From: Lucinisca nassula
Taxonomy: Eukaryota > Mollusca > Bivalvia > Lucinida > Lucinidae
NCBI GenBank assembly: GCA_963580285.1
Contig: CAUZLF010000728.1
Span: forward strand, 124,127 to 188,126
Reading direction: 5' to 3'
DNA: 64,000 nt
Shown: piece after piece, positions 33,225 to 44,597 of the stretch
How positions within the stretch are numbered: position 1 is the first letter of the stretch
How the letters are laid out: each line of letters begins with the position of its first letter
Translations under genes and position numbers: made by a program
Notes under the pieces: generated by a model
The model's database searches: none
Seen by the model: the letters and a program-made list of their open reading frames with translations, nothing else
What the model was told of the DNA's origin: nothing

Positions 33225-33805
33225 CCACAGGATTTAAATCCTGTGCTCTGAAATGGGATAAAAATCCCGCGGGAGTTAATTTCAATGGGGCCAATATTAG
33301 TTACTTTAAACCAATAAATTATGCATGTTTTATACATAAATTCACAAAATTATTATAGCTTTGGCCAAACAAAGCAGATTTATTGGAAATTAGTGAAATC
33401 ACACGGGAGAAAAATCCCATTTTCGATTATGGGATAAAAATCCCATGGGATTAAAATCCCACGGGTTTTTTTTTTAAATAGTTATATTCATGCTTTACTC
33501 ATTGTAAGCTTCTCTAATTGAGAAAAGAGATATTACACCTTCATTCCAGAGCATTTTAAAAAATAAAAAAATCCCATAGGAGAAAAATCCCGCGGGAGAA
33601 ACTGAAATTAGAGCTGGAGCAGCCATATTTTTTGTGCATATTTTTAATGTTAAGTAGGTCCATTTTGATTTTGAAATTCTCCCGTGGGAGAAAAATCCCT
33701 GGTATTTTATGGGATTTTAATCCCGCGGGAGTGGAGAAAAAATCCCACGGGATTATTTTAAACCCGCGGGATTTTAAAAAATCCCGTGGGATTTTTACCC
33801 TTTCA
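33225..33805. repeat. cluster of ATCCC-NN-GGGAT palindromes
   Basis: At least eight near-palindromes of the form (A/C)TCCC(A/G)(C/T)GGGA(T/G), e.g. ATCCCATGGGAT, ATCCCGCGGGAG, CTCCCGTGGGAG, ATCCCACGGGAT and ATCCCGTGGGAT, spaced irregularly in AT-rich DNA. No coding frame of note. Confidence 0.7.
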
Positions 33806-33980
33806 CCCCGGTTTGCTCAGAAACCGTTATGTATATCTTCACCAAAATCATATAGAAACAATTTGTATAGATCTAAGCTATTACATAAATTCATTGAAAG
33901 CCACCTAAAAGTGTTAGAAAGACTAGGTGAGTTTGCCTAATTTCTGGTGAGGCAAAAAAAAAAAAAAAAAATGGTGGCTG

Positions 33981-34062
33981 TTTTTGTTTGTTTGATTTGA
34001 GGTTTATCGTCCCCGCCAACACTGTAAAGGTCATTCTGGAGACGTTAACAACTTTTCTGGGA
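33981..34062 (-). mobile_element. SINE tail fragment (family A)
   Basis: 'TTTGATTTGAGGTTTATCGT' and 'CAACACTGTAAAGGTCATTC' are the family-A tail only. Confidence 0.6.
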
Positions 34063-34137
34063 TACTTAATTTCAGCAATCTTACTCTCATTGTTTCTTTT
34101 TTATTTTATTCCCTTAAATGCAAGCTTTTACCGGAAT

Positions 34138-34247
34138 GTTTTGATTTGAGGTTTAACGTCCCCGTCAACACTGTAAAGGTCATTTTGGTGACGTTGCTTC
34201 CAATTTTGCAGCCCATATATTTCTTCAAGCCCCTATGGGCGGGGGCC
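34138..34247 (-). mobile_element. SINE (family A) with internal deletion
   Basis: Tail and head are joined directly: 'GTTGCTTCCAATTTTGCAGC' leads into 'CCATATATTTCTTCAAGCCC'. About 200 bp of the body is missing. Confidence 0.65.
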
Positions 34248-34423
34248 GATTTACCGGAATGTAAAGTTGTTGTTTTTTTCTGTTGTATGTACAGAAAAAC
34301 AAGAAATTCAGAGGAAACATTTGGATAAATTGTGTCTTTTCATGGCGTTAGGCATGATGACATTTTATTACAAGTACTTTGATGAAGTATCGGCGAACAT
34401 TAGAATTTAAAGAGATATTCTGA

Positions 34424-34504
34424 GTGAGTGAGTTTTACGTCCCACCAACAGCTTAAGGTCATACGGAGTCGGGACCTTGGTTTAAAGACTCATCCGAAAG
34501 TGTA
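34424..34504 (-). mobile_element. SINE fragment (family D), 5'-truncated
   Basis: Tail and distal body only. Imperfect duplication AGAGATA(T/C)TCTGA at about 34,411-34,423 and 34,505-34,517. Confidence 0.65.
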
Positions 34505-34614
34505 AGAGATACTCTGAAAGTTTTCCCACGAGTGAATGTATCAAAATGGCAAAAGTCAACGTACTTTTAATCGCAAAACATGTTTCGCTGAAATACAGGA
34601 TCTTACACGAGTAG

Positions 34615-34680
34615 TCATTTCATATGAAATTTATTATACGAGCCTCTGGTGAGTTTCAAACATTTCATATGAAATGACCA
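34615..34680. repeat. palindromic pair ATTTCATATGAAAT
   Basis: GTCATTTCATATGAAAT and ATTTCATATGAAATGAC are inverted to one another, and each contains a 14-nt perfect palindrome. Probably a small fold-back element. Confidence 0.5.
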
Positions 34681-34748
34681 CGAGTGCAGGATTCTGTTTA
34701 TCATATAACGAGTGACCATGTGTTATTACACGGCTGGTCATAATTTTT

Positions 34749-36520
34749 AGCTCACCTGTCACGTAGTGACAAGGTGAGCTTTTATGATGCCTTTTAGTCC
34801 GTCGTCAGTGCGTGCGTCCGTAAACAATTCTTCAAACGACATCTCCTCCTAAACCACTGATCAGATTTTGACCAAACTTCACAGGAATGATCCTTAGGTG
34901 GTCCCCTTTCAAAATTGTTCAAATGGTTCCGGTCTGTTATACATCTAGGTCACAGGAGCTAAAAAATTTTTTCACTGAAAACTTAAAATATCTTCTTCTC
35001 TGAAACCGCATGGCCCAGGTCTTGGATATTTGGTATGAAGCTTCATCTAGGGAACCTCTACCAAGATTGTTCAAATTATAACCCTGGGGCCTTTGGTTTT
35101 ACATAGGCTTATATAGGAAAAATCTTTAAAAATGTTCTCTTCTGAAACCACAAGGCCCAGGTCTTTGATATTTGGTATGAAGCTTTATCTAGTGGACCTC
35201 TACCAAGATTGTTCAAATTATAATGCTGGTGCCGAAAATGTCCCCGCTCTGGGGGCCCTTTGGTTTTACATAGGCTTATATAGGGAAAATCTTTAAAAAT
35301 TTTCTTCTCTGAAACCGCAAGGCCCATGTCTTCGATATTTGGTATGAAGCTTCATCTAGTGGACCTCTACCAAGATTGTTCAAATTATATCCCTGGGGCC
35401 AAAAATGCCCCCGCTCCGGGGCCCTTTGGTTTTACATAGACTTATATAAGGAAAATCTACAAAAAAATCTTCTTCTCTGAAACCACAAGGCCTAGGTCTT
35501 TGATATTTGGTATGAAGCTTCAACTAGTGGACCTCTGCCAACACTGTTCAAATTATAGCCCTGAGACCAAAAATGCCCCCACTCCTGGGCCCTTTGGTTT
35601 TACATAGACTTATATAGGGAAAATCTTTAAAAATCTTCATCTGTGAAACCACAGGCTTAGGTCTTTGATATTTGGTGTGAAATTTCATCTAGTGGACCTT
35701 TATCAAGATTGTGCAAATTATAATCCTGGGGCTAAAAATGCCCCCGCCCCGAGACCCTTTGGTTTTACATAGACTTATATATGGAAAATCTTTCAAAATC
35801 TTCTTTTGTGAAACACAAGGCCTAGGTCTTTGAAATTTGGTGTGAAATTTCATCTAGTCGACCTTTACCAACATCGTGCAAATTATAGCCCTATGGCCAA
35901 AAATGCCACCGTCCCGAGACCCTTTGGTTTTACATAGACTTATATAGGGAAATCTTTAAAAATCTTGTCCTCTGAAACTGCACGGCCCAGGTCTTCGATA
36001 TTTGGTATGGAGCTTCATCTAGTGGACCTCTACCAAGATTGTTTAACTTATAGCCCTCAAGCCACAAATGCCCCCGCCACGGGGCCCTTTGGATTTACAT
36101 AGACTTATATAGAGATAATCTTTGAAAATATTCTACTCTGGAATAGCAAGGCCCACGTCTTTGATATTTGGTGTGAAGCTTCATCTAGTGGACCTCTATC
36201 AAGAATGTTTAAATTATAGCCCTTGGGCCAAAAATGCCCCCGCCCGGGGTCATTTGGTTTTACAAAGGCTTATGTAGGGAATATCTTAAAAAAATCTTCT
36301 TCTCTGAAACCGCAAGGTCCAGATCTTCAATATTTTGTGTGTAGCTTCATCTAGTGGACCTTTGCCAAGATTGTTCAAATTATAGCCTTTGTTGATATTT
36401 GATATGAAGCTTCACCTTTTTAGACCTCCCTCAACATTATGCACATTATAGCTCTGGAGCTAATAATGGCCCTCCATGGGGCCCACTTGTTACTCTATGG
36501 ATCAGGTGAGCGATCCAGGG
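34749..36520 (-). mobile_element. hairpin-ended element with ~166-bp tandem core (AGCTCACC family)
   Basis: Same hairpin (34,749-34,780) and layout as 639-2,351: CCGTCGTCAGTGCGTGCGTC, nine to ten core units with 'CTTCATCTAGTGGACCTCTA', then 'GGATCAGGTGAGCGATCCAG'. It stops at about 36,520, before the terminal GGCCC...CTCTTG hairpin, so the far end is truncated. It lies in a T tract (ATAATTTTT). Confidence 0.7.
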
Positions 36521-37003
36521 CGCAATACCACAATCAGACATTCCAGTAACCTAATAAAGGGGGGTCGAATAACTGCACGGACCTATAATACCTTCTACTG
36601 ACCTATAATACGTCTAGTGACGTTTATAGACCGGGCCTATTTTTCAGTCACTAATTTACAAGTGCAAACAATAACATGCAACCTTTTATACATGGGAAAA
36701 CAACGAACCTGAGGTAATGGCCAGATATGACCGACTCAGTATAAGAAGATAGGTAGATAGAAACTGCAAGTTAAAATCTTTGCAATATTTATTTGAACAG
36801 ATTTTCAGAAATTTCAGCTAAATTCTTACTTTCTCTGACTTTCCTGGTTTGAATGGCCTGTTGGAATAACTGCGCACTGCTACTGCAGTTGAGCCTCAAC
36901 CTCGAAAATAATTTCCAAAGTTAAAATAAACTTTTCATTCGCAGATTTTCATACAGAATGTAAGGCGCTGTGAAACTTTTACTCGAGCGCCCATGTTGTT
37001 TCC
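36521..37003. other. no recognised feature
   Basis: Ordinary AT-rich sequence. Confidence 0.5.
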
Positions 37004-37016
37004 AATGTCTTTGTGG

Positions 37017-37232
37017 AGGGCCTAGTGGTTAAGAGCGCTGACTCTTGATCATTAGGTCTCTCACCGCTGTGGTTCGAGCCTCGCTCGGGTCACATGTGAG
37101 ACGCCAAGTTCTGCAACGGAAGGTCAGGTGGTTTTTCTCTTGGTACTCCGGTTTTCGCCCACCTCTGATTAACGGTCGGCTCGATATGAGTGAAATAATC
37201 TTGAAAGGGCCGTAAAACCAAAACCAAAAAAA
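37017..37232 (+). mobile_element. tRNA SINE (family E), full length
   Basis: Box A region CCTAGTGGTTAAGAGCGCTG, box B GTGGTTCGAGCC, then 'TGATTAACGGTCGGCTCGAT' and tail GGGCCGTAAAACCAAAACC plus poly-A. A perfect 13-bp duplication AATGTCTTTGTGG occurs at 37,004-37,016 and 37,233-37,245. Confidence 0.85.
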
Positions 37233-37408
37233 AATGTCTTTGTGGTGTGGTAACGTGCGAAACTTTGCACTCGTTTACGTCACGTTATCCTACGTGTGCG
37301 CGCCATGGCACTGAATGTCATCAACATGCAACACTTTCTGCTGTATTTTCTGCCTAGATTTACTAATTTATTGCAAAATCCCTTGATTGTTTTGAACTGC
37401 GATATAAA

Positions 37409-37563
37409 CTAAATACATGATCATGATCAGTATCTTTAATAGTAAAATAAAATCGATTCGCCGTGACAATTTTATTGGGGCTCGCTAAAGCTCACCCCTA
37501 TAAAATTGTCTAAGGCTCACCGATTATATTCTATTATTAAAGATACTAACCATGTATTTACTA
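37409..37563. repeat. nested imperfect palindrome
   Basis: The outer arms contain CAGTATCTTTAATAGTAAAA and its approximate inverse 'CTATTATTAAAGATACTAAC'. The inner arms contain 'GACAATTTTATTGGGG' and 'CCCCTATAAAATTGTC', with GCTAAAGC at the centre. Confidence 0.6.
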
Positions 37564-38009
37564 TATGGCATGACGTTATCAACGAAATAACCGCGCGACG
37601 TTCTATGATAAATCTAGATATTTGCCGGCTGAAATGCTAATCTTGCAAAAATTATAGTATTTTTTTGACGCTGTACATCCTGGTAACGTCACTTCTTGAC
37701 TTCATTTAAATAGGTGACGTTACATCAAACTAGCGGTGTTAAATAGAACGTATCGCGCCCTAATGTTACGGGGGTATGAGGTTGTATATAATCAAAACAA
37801 GTTATTTTTGTCCTTTGTCCTTTGGTGTGATCCTTTACTCACCATGTGAAATAAAAAAATAAAATGTTTATAGCCGATTCGTGCACTCATGAACTTTAAA
37901 TATTTTCCATTTCACTCGTTGATATAAAAGTCATACTCAAAAATACTCTGTGGTGCTTCGCATATTTCTGCCCCAAACAGATTCTGTATTAAATATTTAC
38001 TCTGCTATT

Positions 38010-38674
38010 ATGGGAGTCCATGCTGCACCAGTAGAATACCAGGATCAGGCCTGGGAGACCATGCTGCACCAATAGTATACCTGGATTAGACCTGGGAGAC
38101 CATCCTGCACTAGTAGGATGCCAGGATCAGGCCTGGGGGACCATGCTGCACCCGTAGGATACCTGGATTAGGCCTGGAAGAGTATGCTACACCCGTAGGA
38201 TACCAATATCAGGCCGGGGAGACCATGGGGCACCCGATGATACCTGGTTTAGGCCTGGGAGAGCATGCTGCACCCGTAGGACACAAGGATAAGGACTGGG
38301 AGACCCTGCTGCACCAGTAATATACCAGGACCAGGGCTCTGAGACAATGCTGCACCTACCGGCCCCGATAGCTCAGTTGGTAGAATGTCCGCTCCGGGCA
38401 ACGGGAGGTCACGGGTTCGATCCCGGGCCGCGACATACCAAAGTCGTTAAAATGGTACTAGCTGCTCCTCGCTTGGCACTCAGATTTACGGGGTAGAGCT
38501 AGGACTGGTTGACCCAGTGTCAGGATAATGTGACTGGGTGTGGTATCATGTAATGTGTCTGGGACATGATAATTCCGTGAGGCAGCACTATAAAAGTGAG
38601 CATTGAGCTCCCTGTCGCAACCAGACACCGTCGTGATATGACTGAAAAATTGTTGAAAGCGACGTTAAACCCGA

Positions 38675-38743
<69 letters not shown>

Positions 38744-41700
38744 GCTGCACCATTTGGATTACATGATCGGGCCTGAGTGACCATGCTGCACCAGTATGAT
38801 ACCTGGATCAGGCCTGGGAGAGCATGCTGCACCCGTAGGACACAAGGATCAGGCCTGGGAGACCCTGCTGCACCAGTAATATACCAGGGCCAGGCCTCTG
38901 GAGACAATGCTGCACCATTTGGATACCAGGATCAGGCCTGAGTTACCATGCTGCACCAGTAGGATACCTGGATCAGGCCTGGGAGAGCATGCTGCACCAT
39001 AAGGATGCCAGGATCAGGCCTGGGACCGCATCCTGCAACCGTGGGATATCTGCATCAGGCTAGGGACCATGCTGTATCAGCAGGAAAAGATGACCAGGCA
39101 TAGAAAATAATGCTGCAACCGTAGGACACCAGAATCAGGCCTGGGGGATCATGTTGCACCCAGAGGATACCAGGATCAGGCCTGGGAGACCGTGCTGCAC
39201 CAGTAGGATACCAGGATCAGGCATGGGAGACCAGGCTACACCAGGAGGATACCTGGATCAGGCCTGGGAGACCATGGTTAACGAATAGAATACCTGGATT
39301 AGGCATGAGAGAACAAGGATACCAGGATCAGGCCTGGGACATCATGTTGCAGCCGTAGTATACAAATGTAAAGCCTGAGAGAACATGCTGCACCAGTAGG
39401 ATACCAAGATCAGGCCTGGGATAGCATGCTGCACCCTTAGGATACAAGGATCAGGCCAATGGGATTCGAAAAACCAGTCTGGGGACATAGCTGCACCTGT
39501 AGGATACCAAGATCAAGGCCTGGGAGAGCATGCTGCACCAGAAGGATAATAGGGTCACGCCTTGGATACCTTGTTGCACCAGAAGGATAACTGGGACATA
39601 CCTGGAGGACAATGAAGCACCCGTAGGATGACAGGGTCAAGCTTGGGAGAGCATACTACACCCGTATTATACCGGGACAAGGCCTGGGTGAGCATACTGC
39701 ACCAGTTAGATACCAGGGTCAAGCCTGAGAGACCATGCTGCACTAGTAGGATACCTGGGTCGGGCTCGGGAGAGCATGCTGCACCCGTAAGATACCAGAA
39801 TCAGCCTGAGAGGGCATGCTGAACCCGTAGGATACCAGCGTCAAGCCTGAGACAAAATGCTGCACCAGTAGGATACAATGATCAGGCCTAGTAGAGCATG
39901 CTGCACCAGTGGGATACCTGGGTCAGGCCTGGGGGATCATGCTGCACCCGTAGGATACCAGGAACAGGTATGGGATACCATGCTGCACGCGTAGTATACT
40001 AGGGTCAAGCCTAGGAGAGCATGCTACACTCGTAGGATACCAGGATCTGACCTGGGAGAGCATACTGCACCCGTGGGATACCAGTTTCAAGCCTTAGATG
40101 CCATGCTGCACCAGTAGGATACCTAGCCAGGCCTGGGAGACCATGTTGCACCCGTAGGATACCTGCATCCGTCCTATGAGAGCATCCTGCACCCTACACA
40201 CTGCACACTTGTAGTATACGAGGACCAGGCCTTGGAGAGCATGTGCACCAGAAGGATACCAGGATCAAGCCTTGGAGATCATGTTGCACCCTTAGGATAC
40301 CAGGATCAGGCCGGGGTGACCATCAGGCACGAGTTGGTTACCTGGATCAGGCCTGGGAGAACATGCTGCACCCGTAGGGTATCAGGTTCAGGCATGGGAG
40401 AGCATGCTGCACCAGTGGGATACCATGATCAGGCCTTTGAGAGCATGCTGCACCAGAAGGATAACAGGATCAGGATTGGGTGACCATGCTGCAGCCGTAG
40501 GACCAGGCATCAGAGAGCGTGCTGCACCCGTAGGATACCAGGGTCAAGCATAAGAATACCTGGATTAGGCCTGGTAGAACAAGGATACCAGGATCAGGCC
40601 TAGGACAGCATGCTGCAGCCGTAGAATACAAGTGTTAAGCCTCAGAGAACATGCTGCACCAGTAGGATACCAGGATCAGGCCTGGGAGAGCATGCTGCAC
40701 CATTAGGATACAAGGATCAGGCCAATGGGTTTCCAAAATCCGGTATGGGGACGAAGCTGCACCTGAAGGATTCCAGGATCAGGCCTGGGAAAGCATGCTG
40801 CACCAGAATGATAATAGGATCCGGATTGGGAGACCATGCTGCACCCGTAGGATACCAGTATCAAGACTTAGAGACCATGCTGCATCAGTAGCATACCTGG
40901 ATCGGGCCTGCGAGAGCATGCTGCACCCGTAGGAGACTTGACTCAGGCCTGGGAGACCCTGCTGCACCCGTAGAAAAACAAGGGTCAAGCATGAGAGACA
41001 ATGCATCACCAGAGGGATACCTGGATTAGGCCTTGGAGGCCATGCCTGCGAGAGCATGCGGCACCGGTAGGATAACGGGATCATGCCTGGGAGACCATGC
41101 TGCACCCCTAGGATTCCTGGATCAGGCCTGGGAGACCATGCTGCACCCGCAGGCATAAGAGACAATGCTGCACCAGTGAGATACCTGGATCAGGCCTGGG
41201 AGGCAATGCTGCAGCCGTAGGATACCAGGATTAGGCGTGGAAGAGCATGCTCCACCAGAAGGATTACAGGGTCATGCCTGTGATACCTTGCTGCACCAGA
41301 AGTATAGCTGGGTCATGTCTCGGGGACCATGCTGCACCAGTAGGATAACAAGGTGAAGCCTGTGAGAGATTAGTGCACCCGTAGGATACCAGGATCAGGC
41401 CTGGCAGAGCATGCTGTGCCAGTAGGATACCAGGATATGGCATTGGAGAGCATGCTGCACCAGAAGTATACCTGGCTCAGGCCTCGGAGAACATTCTGCC
41501 TCAATAGGATACATGTATCAAGCCTGGGTGAGCATGTTGCATCCGCAATACATGCTGCATCAGTCGGATACCAGGCTTAGGCTTTGGAGAGCATTATGCA
41601 CCCGTAGGATACCAGGATTAGGCATCTGGAGACAATGCTGCACCAGTGGGATACCCGGATCAGTCCTGGGAGACCATGCTGCACCAGAAGGATTCCCATA

Positions 41701-43336
41701 TAAGGCCTGGGAGAGCATCCTGCACCAGTAGGATGCCAGGATCAGGCCTGGGAGAGAAACCTGCCCCCGTAGGATATCTGCATCAGACTTAGGACCATGC
41801 TGAACCAGTAGGATACCTTGATCAGGTCTGGGGGAGAATGCTGCACCCGTAGGTTACCAGGATTGTTACTGGAAGAGCATGTTGCATCAATAGGATACCA
41901 GGATCAGGCCTGGGAGATCGTGCTCCTCCAGTAGTAAAACAGCATCAGGCCTGGGAGAACATGCTGCACTAGGATGATACCTTGTTCAGGTCTGGGGGAG
42001 TATGCTGCACCAGTAGGATACCAAGGTTAAGCCTGAGAGACCATGTTTAACCAGTTGATTATGCCTGTGAGAGCTTGCAGCACCCGTAGAAGAGCACGCT
42101 GCACCCGTTGGATACCAGGGTCAAGCCCGAGGGACCATGCTAGGAGAGCCTGTTACACACCATGGATACTAGGGTCAAGCATGTTATACCATGCTGCACC
42201 AGTAGGATATCAGGATCAGGCCTGGGAGAGCATGCTGCACCAGTGGGATACCAGGGTCAAGCCTGAGAGACCATGCTGCACTAGTAGGTTTACAAGATCA
42301 GGTCTGGTAGACGATGCTGCACCCGTAGGATATCAGGACCAGGCATTGGAGAGCATGCTGCACCAGAAAGATAACAGGGTCATGCATGCGATACCTTACT
42401 GCACCAGAAGGATAACTTGGTCATGCCTGAGGGACCACGATGCACCCGTAGTATAACAGGGTCAAGCCTGGAAGAGCCTCCCCTACCCGTATTAGACCGG
42501 ATCACGCCTGGATGAGCATTCTGCACCAGTAAGATTCCAGGGTCAAGCCTGTGAAACCATGCTGCACTAGTAGGATACAGGGATTAGGCTCGGGAAAGCA
42601 TGCTGCACCCGTAGAATACTAGGATCAAGCATGAGAAACCATACTGCTCCAGTAAAATAGCAGGATCAGGCCTGGGAGAGCATTAGGCACCCAAAGGTTT
42701 CGATGATCAGGCCTGGGAGACCATGCTGCACCCGAAGGATATCAGGGTAAAACATTGGAGACCATGCTGCACCAGTAGGATACTAGGACCGGGCATGATG
42801 CAGCAGAACATGATTAGGCATGGGAGACCATGTTCTACCCGTAGGATACCAGGATCAGGCCAGGGAGAACCCATGCCTGTTTACCTGGATCAGGCCTGGG
42901 AGACCATGCTGCACCGGTATGGTACCTAGACCTGGCCTGGGAGAGCATGCTGCAACCGTATGATACCAGGCTCAAGCCTGCGAGACCATGCTGCATCAGT
43001 AGGATACATTGATCAGGTCTCGGAGAGCATGCTGCACCCGTAGGATACCTGGATCAGGCTTGGGAGAGCATGCCGCACCGGTATGATACTTGGATCAGGC
43101 TTGGGATACCATGCTGCACCGGTAGGATACCAGGCTCAAGCCTGAGAGACCATGCTGCACCAGTAGGATACCAGGTTCAAGCCTGAGGGACCATGCTGCA
43201 CCATAAGGATACCTGAATCAGGCCTTTGAGAGCATGCTACATCCGAAGGATACCTGGATCAGGCTTGGGAGACCATGCTTCACCCGTGGGATAGCAGGAT
43301 CAGGCCTGGTTGCTACCCTAGGATACCAAGCTCAAA
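38010..43336 (+). repeat. 41-bp satellite, plus-oriented part 1
   Basis: Tandem units of about 41 bp, built as GGATCAGGCCTGGGAGA, then (G/C)CATGCTGCACC, then CGTAGGATACCA. Units often alternate between GAGAGCATGC and GAGACCATGC forms, giving an 82-bp step, and each holds AGGCCT and GCATGC palindromes. Larger repeats are visible: 39,287-39,510 recurs at about 40,549-40,770. A SINE interrupts at 38,357-38,740. Since 41 is not a multiple of 3, stop-poor frames repeat every 41 codons; I treat them as artefacts. Confidence 0.9.
38357..38740 (+). mobile_element. tRNA SINE (family C) with (CA)n tail
   Basis: The tRNA-like head is well preserved: TAGCTCAGTTGG box A at 38,369-38,380 and GGTTCGATCCC box B at 38,414-38,424. 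The body ends 'GAAAGCGACGTTAAACCCGA', followed by a (CA)n tail of 63 nt (38,678-38,740). A perfect 11-bp duplication AATGCTGCACC (38,346-38,356 and 38,741-38,751) is satellite sequence. The intact boxes and long simple tail suggest a young copy. It is not a tRNA gene: the acceptor stem does not close. Confidence 0.9.
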
Positions 43337-44597
43337 GTAGAAGTAAAACAAAGATCAGGAATTGATACAATTAACTTACTCCACCCATAAAAGACACCAA
43401 AGGGAAAGAAATACAAACATTAAGCGACAAGACAATAATGGAAACCTAAACAAAGGAAGGCCATAAGGACAGTTACTTTCCCACAAAATGGCCATATGGC
43501 CATCCAAAATAAAAAGACAAAAGTGATACACACAGTAAGTAACAAACAGCAACATAAATAAATCGCCACAGAAGAGCCGCCTTGGAACGGTCAGTGGAAG
43601 ATTTCCACTGGGGGGTTTAAATCGATTTTACGTGGCCACAATCCTCGCCCTTACTTCCGTCGCGATTTAGACAAATAATTTGTTCAGTCCGCATGAAGGC
43701 CTCCTAACTCATCAGTGCAACATCTCCGTGAACACAAAAATCAAAGAACCACAGAGGTGAGACAAAGGTGAGGACTCGACAGCAAGAAACCACTGAAATG
43801 CTGGAGCAAAAGAAAACCAACAGTTAGACTCCGATGAGCCCGACCAGAGACAGAACATCAGGCACCAACCAACATTACCTTGAATTAGATCTCTCTAATT
43901 CTCAATAAGCCTTTACGTTGGAGCCGTCATAGAATCTGAGGCCTGACCCACCGGCGTGCAATTAAAGAGGGAAGCAAAGTTGCCAACCGTGATTGGGTTA
44001 ACTACCATGCATGCAGTCTGTCGTATAATATCCATGTTGTACCCAATCTTTTTATATCGAAGAATGATTTTACGAAATTGGGTGCTGAAGTCATTGCGGT
44101 TAAATATTTTTCTGAATTTATATACTAAGTCACCATAAAATTCGGGTTCCGATAGACCTTGTTGCAGAAGAGATTTAAGTCCAATATTGAATTTTGAAAT
44201 TAAATCAGAATGGCGTCTATAAAATTTTGAAAAGGCTTTGCGTAGTTTATGGTACCGATAACCTTGATTAAGGAGCCTAGCCGTCAACAATTTATTACGA
44301 GTGTTGAAGTCAGTTACATGACTACACACTCTAGCAAATCGAACCAACTGCGAAATATAAACGCCATAGGATGGCGCACGAGGAACATCACCATCCAAAA
44401 AAGGAAAATTTACAATCTCAAAATCAAAGTCATCGCGTTTATCATAAATTTTGCACGAAACAAATCCATCTACAATAGATAGATGTAAATCCAAAAATGG
44501 GGCCTCGGTATCAGAAGAATTTGCTTTATTTAACTGAAGCTCTGGGGGGTAAATCTGACTGATCAAACCATCAAAATAGGTATTATCAATGGAGACA
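43337..44597 (-). mobile_element. 5'-truncated Penelope-like retroelement copy
   Basis: Inserted in the satellite (left flank '...ACCAAGCTCAA', right flank 'ACAAGCCTGGG'). On the minus strand it holds the end of a polymerase frame (43,913-44,594) and a 3' UTR of about 570 bp. Its distal part (43,339-43,692) matches 31,676-32,085. ATGGCCATATGGCCAT lies near 43,488-43,503. The corresponding place in the inverted satellite copy (about 51,720) is empty. Confidence 0.7.
43913..44594 (-). pseudogene. reverse transcriptase C-terminal fragment, Penelope-like
   Basis: Open from the 5' truncation (reading SIDNTYFDGLISQIYPPELQ) to the stop at 43,913. Visible motifs are EAPFLDLHLSI, KIYDKRDDFDFEIVNFPFLD, SYGVYISQLVRFARV, GYRYHKLRKAFSKFYRRH, GLSEPEFYGDLVYKFRKI and VVNPITVGN. 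From memory these belong to a widespread invertebrate RT family, in which this segment follows the catalytic aspartate pair directly. The FLDL motif after the catalytic core suggests Penelope-like elements. The catalytic residues themselves are lost to truncation, so it cannot be active. No GIY-YIG domain is seen. Class assignment is moderately sure; that it is an RT tail is surer. Confidence 0.65.

Noticed and set aside
38361..38431. A tRNA gene
   Set aside because: Boxes A and B are excellent, but the acceptor stem does not close, and the 11-bp target duplication and SINE body show it is a SINE head.
38678..38740. An independent (CA)n microsatellite
   Set aside because: It lies inside the SINE's target duplication and is the SINE's simple-repeat tail.
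38010..43336. A CRISPR array
   Set aside because: There are no unique spacers between constant repeats. The whole 41-bp unit repeats with scattered variants, and the genome is eukaryotic.
43705..43740. A hammerhead core on the minus strand (ACTGATGAGTTAGG) in the Penelope-like 3' UTR
   Set aside because: CTGATGA is present but no GAAA follows a plausible stem II, and stems I and III cannot be drawn.
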